NCBI GenBank assembly: GCA_020747065.1
Contig: JAGMVK010000001.1
Span: 3,100,001 to 3,164,000, forward strand
Length of the DNA stretch: 64,000 bases
Reading direction: 5' to 3'
Origin: Cadophora sp. MPI-SDFR-AT-0126
Taxonomy: Eukaryota > Ascomycota > Leotiomycetes > Helotiales > Ploettnerulaceae
Under the pieces are notes generated by a model. That model saw only the letters and a program-made list of their open reading frames with translations. It made no database searches and was not told where the DNA came from. This document shows, in pieces, positions 48,032 through 58,570 of this stretch. The stretch's first letter is position 1. Each line of letters starts with the position of its first letter. Made by a program: the position numbers and the translations under genes.

Positions 48032-50016
48032 ATGTCCGAATCACCTGTCTCGTCAGATCCTGAGAAAGCCGTTTACTCGGACAACAAGACCGCACATGAC
48101 CATGCTACGCCAGTCTACACAGATGGAGCACTGGAAGAGGATCGTGTCGAGGGGTTCGAAGAGACTCGAGAACTCAAGTAAAAGCTGCTCTATATCAAGC
48201 CTAGATTTAGTTCTGACAGGTGCTTCTAGGCGTGGTCTGCACCAGCGCCATATCCAGATGATTGCTCTGGCCGGCACGATTGGTACAGTGGGTTGCTCAG
48301 ATGCTGCGAAGGAACATGAAGCTAATGTCATCAGGGCCTCTTTTTGGGTTCCGGCAAAGCAATTGCTCGAGGCGGTCCTCTTGGTGCCTTGTATGTTCCT
48401 CCCTCGCACTGATTCATAAAGTTGTCTTAATCTAAATATACACAGCATGGGATACTCATTTGTTGGTGTCTTGGTCGTTGGTGTAGTCATGTCGATTGCA
48501 GAGTTGAGGTTAGTTTTTCACAGCAAAGTCCTCCTTGGAGTATCTGACAGAAGCCTCCACATCCAGTGCGCTACTTCCGCTTAGTGGTGCGATCATTCGA
48601 CACGCTGAGCACTTTGTCGACCCCGCCCTCTCATTCGCGCAGGGATGGAACTCAATATACTCTAGCATGGTTTCACTTCCAGCAGAGTTAGTCGCCGCAG
48701 CAGTCATCGTTCAATTTTGGTCCACAATCAACTCGGCTGTTTGGATTACTGTATTCGGACTCCTGCTCGTGGCTGCTAATTTGCTTTTCATTCGGGTTTA
48801 TGGAGAGATGGAGTTCACATTCGCCAGCTTAAAAATCATGTTGATCATCGGCTTGAACCTCATGGCACTCGTTATCGTTTGTGGAGGTGGCCCAGATGGT
48901 CACACATACGGCTTCCAATACTGGCACAACCCAGGTCCATTTGTTGAATACCTTGGATACCAAGGCGCCCTTGGTCACTTCATGGGGTTCTGGACCACCT
49001 TCTCAAACGCCGTCTACGCCTATTCGTAAGTTCTCCTGACTAGTATCTTTTCTTTGCTGTAGTTGCTAACTTCACGGAAAGGGGAATCGAGAACATCTCC
49101 ATGGCAGCAGCCGAGACCAAAGCCCCAAGAAGAAATATCCCAATCGCCGCGAAGCGTATCTTCTTCAGAGTCGTCGTCTTCTACAGTGAGTGTATTCGGC
49201 TAGCGAAGTGAAGGATCTGCCATGCTGAATACAAGCTTAGTGCTTTCGATCTTTATGGTTGGACTTCTTGTTCCATCTAACGATGAGAATCTGCTCAGGA
49301 GCACTGGAGACGCTGCTCAATCCCCCTTCGTCATTGCCGCCACGAGGTCCGGAATCAAGGTCGTTCCATCTATTATCAACGCTGTCGTGCTTACGTCGGC
49401 CTGGTCAGCAGGCAACACTGGACTTCTAGGTGGCTCAAGAACCCTCTACGGAATGGCGAGAGAGGGTCATGCCCCCAAGATCTTCCTCAAAACCAACAGA
49501 ATGGGTATACCATACATCGCTGTCGGATCCATATCCATCTTCATGTGTCTCGGTTTCATGACCCTTTCAGAGGGTGCGTCCATCGCCTTCGGATGGCTCC
49601 AGGACTTGGTGTCCGTCGCGGCCCTGGTCGGTTGGATGACCATCTGCACAGTGTACCTGCGTTTCTACTACGGCTGCAAGAAGCAAGGAATTCCCCGAGA
49701 AAATCTCCCATGGAAGGGGCCATTCCAGCCGTACGCTGCGTGGTTCTCTCTGATCTCCTTCACTGTGTTGTTACTCACAGGAGGATACGTCACGTTTATT
49801 CACGGCCATTGGGACGATGAGACATTCGTTTCGTCTTACATTAACATTCCGATCTTCTTTATCCTGTACTTCGGATACAAGTTCATCAAGAAGACCTCGA
49901 TCATTCCACTCAGCGAGATTCCTATTCAGCACTACATTGACATTGCAAATGCCAACCCGGAGCCGCCAGCGAAGAAGAAGGTTGGTATCCATAGATTCAA
50001 TATCCTTTGGGGATAG
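48032..50016 (+). CDS. Amino-acid permease, fungal YAT/AAT family
   Basis: Seven exons: 48032-48177, 48230-48287, 48335-48390, 48446-48508, 48567-49025, 49082-49185, 49241-50016; 553 aa. It is a plasma-membrane proton symporter for amino acids by family. Landmarks: a hydrophilic acidic N-terminal tail; first span motif RHIQMIALAGTIGTGLFLGSG assembled across the exon 2/3 junction (which fixed the donor at GTGGGT); IAELSALLPLSGAIIRHAEHF; GFWTTFSNAVYAYSGIENIS; NTGLLGGSRTLYGMAREG; and about 12 hydrophobic segments ending before a charged C-tail. Several exons are very short. The acceptor at 48566 was chosen because it alone restores AELSALLPLSG. Nitrogen regulation through the upstream GATA pair is likely. 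The exact substrate is not determined. Confidence 0.9.
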
Positions 50017-53000
50017 AGTGTTAGTTGAGATCAGCCAGGGATGGGAACGATGTTGCGAAGTTTGGAGAGGAAGATATGATGTGACAAATGTAGATATGAT
50101 GCGAGGACTGCTCAGTTCGTAGTACAAACAACCAGATACATGATGGTAGACCCGAATTACAGAGGCTTACCAGTCGAATGCCATGTGTCCTATCTTTTCA
50201 AATCCACTGTTGGAACACGACCCTCGTAATCCACCATTTAGAGACTCAACTAACAAACCCGATCCGGACCCGAACGACGGCCAACTTCACGTCAAACCGG
50301 ACATAAGGCTCCCTCCCATCCACTTGCAAATGAACACACATCACGCGATACGTTACCCCGAGCTCTCATGCTACAAGACAAGCTTATCTTATCTCCAAAA
50401 TTCATCCCATATCCATATCCATATGCATCTAGATAAGCCTTCCCACGTCTCTCCACCTTCCTCACGGGGAGTGGGGCCGCATATTAGATCTTGGCTGACA
50501 GGGTGCGACGCAAGCTAGTATGTCGAGACTTGGTGGTGGCGTACCGAGCTTGCATATTCTAAGATAGGATACTTTCTTTTGTAGAGAGTAGCGTAGGAGA
50601 AGTTTCGAACGGCTAAGCCTTGAGTTTCTTGTTTGCTTTGTCGCCAGGCGTTCTTACAGAGATTGTCTGTCAATAGGAATTCTTTGCGAGCCAGGCTCAG
50701 GAAGTGGCTGAATAGTTTGCATCAGATCGGACTTGGTGAAGAGGAGGAAGGAGGTGGTTGGGGGCGGGGGGGGCGGGTGCGGTCCCCAGTAGACAAAAGG
50801 GTCGCGTTTTTGGAACAACGACCGAGGATGTGGAGTTGAGATACTCATTCAAGTGTTAGAATCGGCGTCAACATTAGGCGAAATAATCAGGTGGGTCCTG
50901 ACCCGCGAAAGACAAAGTGGGATGGACAACACCAATCAAAGTCCCTCTCAGTCAAGCTCGTCGGAAACATGTAATTTCAATCTGACCACTCGAAAATCAC
51001 ATTTTTTAAATCACAGGGTTCACTCAGTGAAGGATGGCAGCATGAGGAAACCAATTTGGGGAGGAAGTAGGCATCTACGACAACCGAACTTTTGCGATAC
51101 TTCCGACTCTTCTAATCTTACAACACGGGGTCGATGTGCTGTGAAAATATTATTGAACCTCCTGTAGAGAACCTTTGACCAGTTGCGACTTTCACCAGGG
51201 AGTGGATACGAACATCTATTTCGGCAACTTCTAATGCAAGCGCATACAATTCTAAGCGAGCAAAATAAAAAGGGGGCAAGCTCAAGCGAGATAGTTAGCG
51301 TGATGGAAAAGAAACAGTTCTCCATTGGAGATCTCTGCTACCTATCACTAAGTGAATCTCATATCAGTAGCCCTGAAATGATATTCGACTATCGTCTCAA
51401 ACAAGCGTCAAGCCTCAACCAAACGCGGGGATATATCGCAACCATTCGGACGCGCATTTATCCCCCTCTCACCCAAACGGGAGCCAATACGGACGGGAGT
51501 CTGCGTCTTGCGACACAGTTTCCTCTTCAAACATTAAGCACACTTTTTTTACTCGAGGTCGAGTGATTGGGTACTGAAGGCTTGGGAAGTGTCGATGGTG
51601 GAGTATGTTGGGGTACGGTGAATCGAGTACCGACACGCTGGCTGGGATCCGCATGCGTTGTCGGTAATTGGTTATATGGGTCCTCGAGAATGACTGCAGA
51701 CAGTGTATGTCCTACTTTGAAGCTGGGTTGAAGTGCTAGATACTTGTCTACATAGTTTCCACTGGATTGTCCATGCAAACTTGGAGGCTTAGTATATCTT
51801 AGGAGCTGTCAGCAGGCGAGCGCTTCGGTAAAAGCTTGTATTGTTTATGTTGGTGGACAGGAGTGGAAGTCTACTGCAGTCACATCTTAGCTCTTTGCGA
51901 TTGTCACTTACCGTCAAGGTCACTCACCGTTAAACAAGATCTGCGTATCCTTGTAGGACGCAATACTTTGGCTCGCATAGTGAGATCACATCATATCTCA
52001 GAGCTGTTTCTCTTCACTGAATTGCGGCCGCTTCACAATGTACGTACATGCCTTTCCAAGGAACTTCATTTGTAGATGTAAAAAGTGCTCAAGAAAAGCG
52101 GTCGAACTAGAAATAAGGAGCGGAAGGTATGGACTTATGCTTAATTTGATCACTAGTGCGTGTACTTCGGCGCGGTATTGGATGCTAGGACGGGATAAGG
52201 ATTTCATTTCCAGGTGTCAACATCGGATGTGAAGGAGGAGATTGCGTCTTTTTTTCCCTTTTTTTTTGGTGAAGCCTAGGAAGACTTGATGCCTGTGTGT
52301 TTAGTGGTTAGACGGAAAGGTGAAGGAAATGAAGTTTAGTTGTGGACTGGTAAGGATGTTGGGGGTGAAAGGTCTTTTGTACGGAGAGGGTGACTGTGTG
52401 GAATGTGTGATTTGAGTAATTTGAGTTCTGCTGGGGATCGTAAGACTATGATGCAGTGAATGCTTAATGACCAGCAAATGACTGTCGTTACAATGGAATC
52501 TCGAAGGACAACCGAGAGCATATATGGAGAGAAATTAAAGCTACAATCCCTCAAATGATAGCTGCTCTCTCACATACTATCAACCTTCCATTACTCAAGC
52601 AACCTCTCAACCATTTTCACTCTTCCCTTCACGCGTGCCCTTTCCGGAAATTTTCGCACCCAAACCACCCCCTCGCAAAATCACTACCCTCAACATTTAG
52701 CCAAATAAGCATATCCCCAACATTAACCGAGGGCGGCCACCTGAGTGGTTCAGGTCAAGTCGGTTTCGCTCCGCTTCCCTTAATCGTACACGAACACCAA
52801 CTATCGGCGGAAATCGAATCGGTATAACCTATTGAATTAGGTTTGTAGACGGAACCTCACACGCATCCGAGTGTGGGCTTCCGATCGAGTTTTGCTGGTT
52901 TTGGGTAGCCTCTGGTTTGATTTCTCTTTTGGGGTTTGGATTGTTTCTGTTTGGTGGGTTGAGGTTGTGGGAGATGTCTCTTTTTGCGCGTCTTTTGTTG

Positions 53001-53625
53001 ATGTTTTGAGGTCGCGGATGTGGGGCTTAAGCGAGATCCGCTGCTGGCTGCCTCATTGCCCAAGGGAAGGATGGATAGAGAGATGGGACTTTGAACACAG
53101 AACGCAAAGTTGAAGCGTGTCCAGACCGGAGAGTCCCGTTTTGAGTATGTTGTCTTGCTTTTCTTTGAAAAGAAGAAAAACCAACATGTATTTGTGAAGC
53201 AAGTTTCCTCGGCCTACCTTGATACTCGTAGTGGTGTCAATTGCAAAGTCATCTTCATGGCGGAGGTTAGGTTAACATTTGGACCGATTACGTGTGGAGT
53301 CCAAGTCACTGAAATGGTGGTAAACAATGAACTCATCACACTTCAAAAACGAGATGAAGTAGCAGAAGACTGGATTATGTCACAGAACAGTGGGAACGAG
53401 TGCGATATTCGGATAAAAGAAGCAATTGCAATAAATAGATTTGGACTTCAGAATAAATGCAACATGACTATGAGGTGGAAACTCCGTACGTACAGAAGGG
53501 CTCCAAAGCAGATCACAAGTGCCACGAACCCAGGCTATGCTGTTTGAGCTTTTGCAGAACATGCTTGACCCGATATTTTTCAAGAATCCAGAACGCCATC
53601 CCATGCGCCATGCCAGTTGAGCAAA
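50017..53625. other. 3.6-kb intergenic region, no supported gene
   Basis: Short frames only. 50183-50518 and 52555-52827 are His/Pro-rich or Ser-rich and look like noise; 53110-53547 is 145 codons without motifs and abuts the antizyme 3' end. The stretch at 50384-50440 has several GATA-like TTATCT/GATAAG words and CATATC repeats. A G-rich tract lies near 50757-50780. Confidence 0.5.
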
Positions 53626-54565
53626 TCAGACTTCCATTCCCAAGTATAACCATTTGTCAGAAGTAACGTCGAAATCATTCGCCCACATGTCCAGAGATAT
53701 CAATTCGAATCCAACCCATCGAAGACTTTTCAGGAAAGCTTTTCGGTCGACTTCGGGAACGTCTCGATCCAGGCAGATGACTACTTGATTGACGGCGAAG
53801 ACTGTCTCGGCAAGTTCGATCAGTGCCATTAGACTGCACTAGTTAGCAATTGACTCTGAAATTTCAGCAGGAAGGAAGAACTCACCCTTGCTTAAGATCC
53901 CTTCCAACGACAGCTGCGTCGAAGAATGCAAACAAGGATTTCTTGTCTCCATCTCCGCCCACGAAGCCTCGGAAGGCACATCCCCCAGAGTAATCCCATA
54001 TCTCAACCCAAGCATCGAGCGCCTGGCTTGGTTGCTTAACGAAGTAATCGCTATACACATCCACGCTTTCGTCAGGAGGTGAATGTGCGTTCGCACCAAT
54101 CATGTTGGAGCCATTATTCGTTGCCTTTCCCGCGTCACCCAGGAATACAACTTTCATGGTCTCACAGAAGAGCCTCTCACACTCTTCCCTGATATGGTAC
54201 GCTGCCCCCTCTTCACGGCTTTTCCTCCTGCCATCGGTATCGCGCTTCCGGTTGGAATTGTTCTTCGAAATGAGCGCGAGCTCGTTGGCGGATGTCAAGG
54301 CCGCAAGAGGGGGACTTGACGGAGGTGATGGAATCCCTGATGAACCGACCTCAGGGATACCACTTTGCCCCTACGCATCTGTTAGCTTGAGGATGACTCG
54401 TATTTATTGCTGTCTCGAAAACGTACCGCCGGCGCCGGTAGTGGAGTAATGAAAGCCTGCGAGACGCGCAGAGCAGTCTACGGCATAAGCCGAGGCGAGA
54501 ACGTTCATCTGAACATTCTCGCCATGTCGATTACTCGTACTATGACTTTGTTTCGAGGGAGACAT
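53626..54565 (-). CDS. Ornithine decarboxylase antizyme, expressed through a +1 frameshift
   Basis: Exons 54565-54427, 54370-53886 and 53833-53626. ORF1 starts MSPSKQSHSTSN and stops at UGA (54353-54351). Shifting +1 after CCC enters a frame running through EVGSSGIPSPP to the antizyme domain, for a 276-aa product. The C-terminal domain is diagnostic: WVEIWDYSGGCAFRGFVG, then, joined across the last intron, FAFFDAAVVGRDLKQGLMAL, VICLDRDVPEVDRKAFLKSL and WVGFELISLDMWANDF. Antizyme binds ornithine decarboxylase, promotes its proteasomal breakdown and limits polyamine uptake; polyamines stimulate the frameshift, giving feedback control. The second intron has the branch TTGCTAACTAG. A standard gene finder would miss ORF1 or call a pseudogene. 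The gene is divergent from the Yippee gene. Confidence 0.92.
54333..54358 (-). repeat. Perfect 8-bp inverted repeat spanning the frameshift site
   Basis: On the minus strand ATCCCTGA and TCAGGGAT are separated by 10 nt. The shift codon and the stop codon form most of the 5' arm of this potential hairpin. Confidence 0.8.
54351..54356 (-). promoter_or_regulatory. +1 ribosomal frameshift site CCC-UGA
   Basis: In the spliced message the context is UGG UAU CCC UGA GGU, comparable to the UGG-UGY-UCC-UGA context of animal antizymes. CCC takes the place of the more usual UCC. Reading resumes at GAG. Confidence 0.85.
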
Positions 54566-55941
54566 TGTGATCGATTTTTGCCACGGTTGCGATGAAGTGG
54601 GTTTCTTCGGTGGTTGGATGGGTCTTTGTGCGAGGCTGCGGGATCGTCGAGGAATTGATGGATGAGGTAGCGGAGCAGGCTGTTAATGGATACGTTCGAA
54701 GGCTCGAAGGCTCGATGATTTGTTGTGCGTTGGTGTGTTGATCAGCGGTGAAGGGAAGTTGGAGGAGGAGTTCTTTGACAAAATGGGGATCTAGAATATC
54801 CCATCCCCGCTTCATTTAGTTCACGTGGTGTGCTTAACCAATTAAATCTTAGCACGTTTTTGTCAATTGGGAGGCGAGAGCTTGGGCTTGGATTTGTGTC
54901 TTGACTCTTTCCATTGATTGATAAATTGATTATTGCATGAAGTGTACAGTCTAGCAGCTATGATCTGATATCTTCTTTTGGTCATACGACTGGTGTCGTC
55001 ATGTTCCGCGACTTGAGATGTCTGTCTGAATGGTCTTCATGGCTGGGGAATGGCAGTACTTCGCAGAGTGCAGTATGAGACTCTAAGCTTGGCTCACTTT
55101 CGGACTTCCTTGCTGTACCTATCGTTGCAGACAAAGAAATAGCAATTCCGTTGCGAATTCTGTGCCTTTCCACATATTACTGCAGCAGGGTATCGAGGTG
55201 TTTCTCTCTTTGACGAAGAAGGTTTCCTTCGTCGTGGCAATTTGCTGACAATTGTCACAATGGCGCATGATCACCGGTAAACGCGGAGAAGCCTCCAGCC
55301 CAAACAGTGAAATGTTCTTCAATTAGCCAACGGTTTACTAATTCCGTAAAATGCCAAAGTCATAATTTTGCCTTGGAAGATTAAAAAAAAAAGAAATACA
55401 CGGATCGAGAATATTTATATAGGAGATAAACCACACAAAAGATCAAATTTTGCACGGAGTATCTGAGAGCTTCAAAAAGTACAGTACAGTACCGTAAATG
55501 CAGGGGGGTCTTATCTTATCGATGCCGAAACCAAGGGTGTGAGACACTGACATTATTGACGAACTGCTGATGCGAGCGAGGCTCGGAGTCCAGGTCATGA
55601 CCTTCTCACATCCGCACCCCACAATCTTTATACATATGTGACTCCTCTCCTTTGCAAAAGGCTGGCATGCCTACCGTCATCCTTTCCGTGCAGCATGCCT
55701 GAACTATACTCGACTGCAACTAATACTACAACTATTACGTGAACGAGAACAAATAACTGCATGATTATGGTACGACATCTGGAGGGGTAATTCAGTAACC
55801 CCGCCAGACCGTCTTTCTCTTTTGCCTTTATTTTTGAATCCTATACAGCTTTCAATGGAAAAAGAGCCACACGCTAACATGAGTTTCTTGAAGCTATCTC
55901 TCCAACTCTCCTCCATCCCAAGATACACCTTCTCCAAACAA
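54566..55941. promoter_or_regulatory. Divergent upstream region of antizyme and the Yippee gene
   Basis: About 1.4 kb between start codons. The antizyme side should carry a 5' leader of a few hundred bases. An AT-rich stretch with a poly-A run lies at 55381-55400. Short frames only. Confidence 0.45.
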
Positions 55942-56802
55942 ATGTCTCCTCCGGACACCCGCCCCCCCTTCCCAGCCTACCTCCTCCCCAGCTTCAACTT
56001 CCCCTTCCGCCGCCGCCAGTCCTCAACAACATCCACCGCGCCACTCTCAGACTCTCCCCCAAGTCTAAGCTTTAGCCCTTCCTCATCAGCCAACACATCT
56101 CCCAGCTCCTCACCACCAACAACACATTTCCTCCCCAACGAGATATTCAACTCGGCATTAGAGAACATACCTCCTCAGAAGCCCCCGACCATCCGCGAAG
56201 GAGAAAGTCGTCTCCACCGCGCTCAACCCAATACCCTGAAATGTGTAACCTGCTCTAGCGACATTGCATTCGCAGATCAAATCGTTAGCAAGGGCTTCAC
56301 CGGTCGTCACGGCCGCGCATATCTCGTCGCTTTACCTCCGCCTCCAAGAAAGACCAGCGAGAAAGACAAAGATAAAGATGCCAGCATGTTACCGAACACG
56401 AAGATCGGAAGATCGGTCAATAGAGAGTTATTGACTGGGCAACATGTCGTGGCGGATGTGAGCTGTGTTATATGTAGTGCGGTTCTGGGATGGAAGTATT
56501 TGGATGCGAAGGAGGCGACGCAAAAGTATAAGATTGGGAAGTATATTTTGGAAATGAAGAGAGTCGTGTTGGCTGTTGGGTGGGAAGATGGGGTTGAAGA
56601 AGCGGAGGAGGAGGTGTGTGAGGCTTTTGAGGGGGCCAAGGAGGGAGAGGGGGAGGATGACGATGATGAAGTCGTTGTTTTTGATAGTGAGGATGAGGAT
56701 GAATGCGAGGACTTGTTTGCGGGGACTTGGGATCCGGAGGTGGTGGCAAAGAGAAGGGGGAAGCGGACTTGGTCGAGGAAGAAGAACAGTGTGGAGGTTT
56801 GA
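55942..56802 (+). CDS. Yippee/Mis18-type zinc-binding protein
   Basis: A single exon of 286 aa from the preferred start MSPPDTRPPFPAYLLPSF; in-frame ATGs at 55822 and later would add up to 40 residues. After a Ser/Pro-rich disordered N-terminus, the Yippee fold spans about 95-205. It has a first zinc pair, KCVTCSS (C-x2-C), the FTGRHGRAYLV strand, RELLTGQHVVADVSCVICSA with the second C-x2-C, and GWKYLDAKEATQKYKIGKYI. The C-terminus is strongly acidic and then basic (KRRGKRTWSRKK), possibly nuclear targeting. Yippee domains appear in cereblon, Mis18 and yippee-like proteins; the fungal function is not established. An insert of about 25 charged residues lies between the two zinc pairs. Confidence 0.85.
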   Translation: MSPPDTRPPFPAYLLPSFNFPFRRRQSSTTSTAPLSDSPPSLSFSPSSSANTSPSSSPPTTHFLPNEIFNSALENIPPQKPPTIREGESRLHRAQPNTLKCVTCSSDIAFADQIVSKGFTGRHGRAYLVALPPPPRKTSEKDKDKDASMLPNTKIGRSVNRELLTGQHVVADVSCVICSAVLGWKYLDAKEATQKYKIGKYILEMKRVVLAVGWEDGVEEAEEEVCEAFEGAKEGEGEDDDDEVVVFDSEDEDECEDLFAGTWDPEVVAKRRGKRTWSRKKNSVEV

Positions 56803-58570
56803 GACGTCGCAGGGCTTCAATATTGACCAGTCGCCCAATGTGTTGGTAAAGGCGAGCTTAATGGGCTGGACTCTGGGCTGGTAGAGGGCGAGCTCTTTGA
56901 GGGTTCCAGGTTCACCTGGAGTCACTACCACAATCAGTGGAGATCGAAATGATATGGGCATGGGTATGAGGAGTGCACATCACAGGCAGGTAATTTGGCA
57001 TTTCACGATTCATGATAGGAAGCGCGGGCGTATTTTGCTTTTCTACGCAGGCACGATTAATGGGTTTTGGTTTAGATTTCTCGAGTCTGGCAGCACAGGT
57101 ATCATGATCGGTTCAGGTTTTACTTTGCTTCTGGCGTTATTATACCCCTTTTCAGATAGCATGGCCGGATATTAATGCAATTCACAAGTCCTCATCCTAT
57201 TCCACTACAATGAGCTTACCAGCCATTGAATGTTCCCTAGTCAGGATTGCGTTCAGCCTTGCTATAAGTAAGAAGGCGGAATCCGGTTGAGTGGACATCC
57301 AATAGCCTGGTTATTACATGCCCAGTCTCTGTCAACTCAACCTCATCAGTCCACTTGACGAGACATTCTGTTAAACTTGTAGAATCGCATAGTGGGTCTC
57401 CAGTAACAATCGCTCTGGTTAATAGAACAAGCCTGGGTCTGAAAGGTTCTTCGCCAACCAGTCCATGACAATTTCATCCTGGTGCGACATCGATGTGGAC
57501 ATGGGAGCAAACAGAGTGAGGTCGAGATGACGGAGAGTAAACAACGAGATGAGGAGATGTTGAAGCAGAGATGTGACATAGGAAAGCTGTCGTAGGCTGC
57601 GTCATTTTTTCGACCTTCGTCTGTAGGATGATGTATGGATTCATGTGGTCGCTTTCCGGTCGTCAACTGTAAACAAAAGTAAATCCTTTGCAGATATCGA
57701 AAGAAGTACCAGAGCTGGACGTTATGCAAGGATGAATACCTTGGAAAACCTCCAACATCTAGATCAACGATCTATACAAGCAATGAACAATTTTGAACAT
57801 GGCCCACGCAGAATCCTCGGTTCAGTCAACAAGCACACCCAAAATTATGAGTCCGATTCTGCGCGCTTATAAATGCTTCTTTGTTTTGGTGGCCGTCGGC
57901 TGTGATTGAGGAAGCTCACGTGAGCCACTCGGTCTTTGTGATTAAAGTCCGATAGGCCAGCCTGGGACTAGCCTATTATCTAGCGTCAAGCCATTTGTCA
58001 AAGACTCTTGCGTCGCACCTAGATCGACTCCTCTTTCTTTCTGACAACCTCTCGCAACGACATCGCGAAACACCATTTCCATCGACTCGATACAGCGCCC
58101 CAGCATTTGCGTCGAGCGCTTCTATCTCTGCGGTCTCTCGTTGCGCCTAGGAACTGGAGGGGATCATACGCTGGTGGATAGAGAACTGGGGCTGTGGTGG
58201 TTCAGTCTTTTGCTTTGTGGCGGAGGAACCAACAATCTCAGATCATCATTTTCATCGCACACGCAGTGCTACTGCTCTGCAATCCTGTACATCTTTTCTT
58301 TTCTCTCAGAGCTTGTCGTGTCACCAGAGTTATCTCCAGTGATTGCAATCAGATTTGATTTGAACTCGTTCTCCTGAACGGAAAAAAGAAGAAGAAGAAT
58401 CCTGATTTCGCATCGGTCGCAAACAATCCTTTGTCCCCTATTCACTCCCTTTTCGATAGCTGAGCACTTTCTCGCGTTCCTTAAGTGCATCGAAGTAGCC
58501 TCTCTGCTTCTTCTACTGTCTCGTCTTCGAGACACAACCACCAGTTCGACTCATTTTTCGCCCTGACACG
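56803..58570. other. Intergenic and MPE1 upstream region
   Basis: 1.77 kb. The 56803-57900 part has scattered frames on both strands without motifs (for example 57729-57346 minus). From about 58020 the sequence is pyrimidine-rich (CCTCTTTCTTTCTGAC), typical of a long 5' leader of the following gene. Confidence 0.5.

Noticed and set aside
50384..50440. Cluster of GATA-like words and CATATC repeats as a regulatory element
   Set aside because: It lies downstream of the permease and far from any start codon; short words of this kind occur by chance.
53110..53547. 145-codon plus-strand frame beside the antizyme gene
   Set aside because: No motif, ordinary composition for noncoding DNA, and it probably overlaps the antizyme 3' region.
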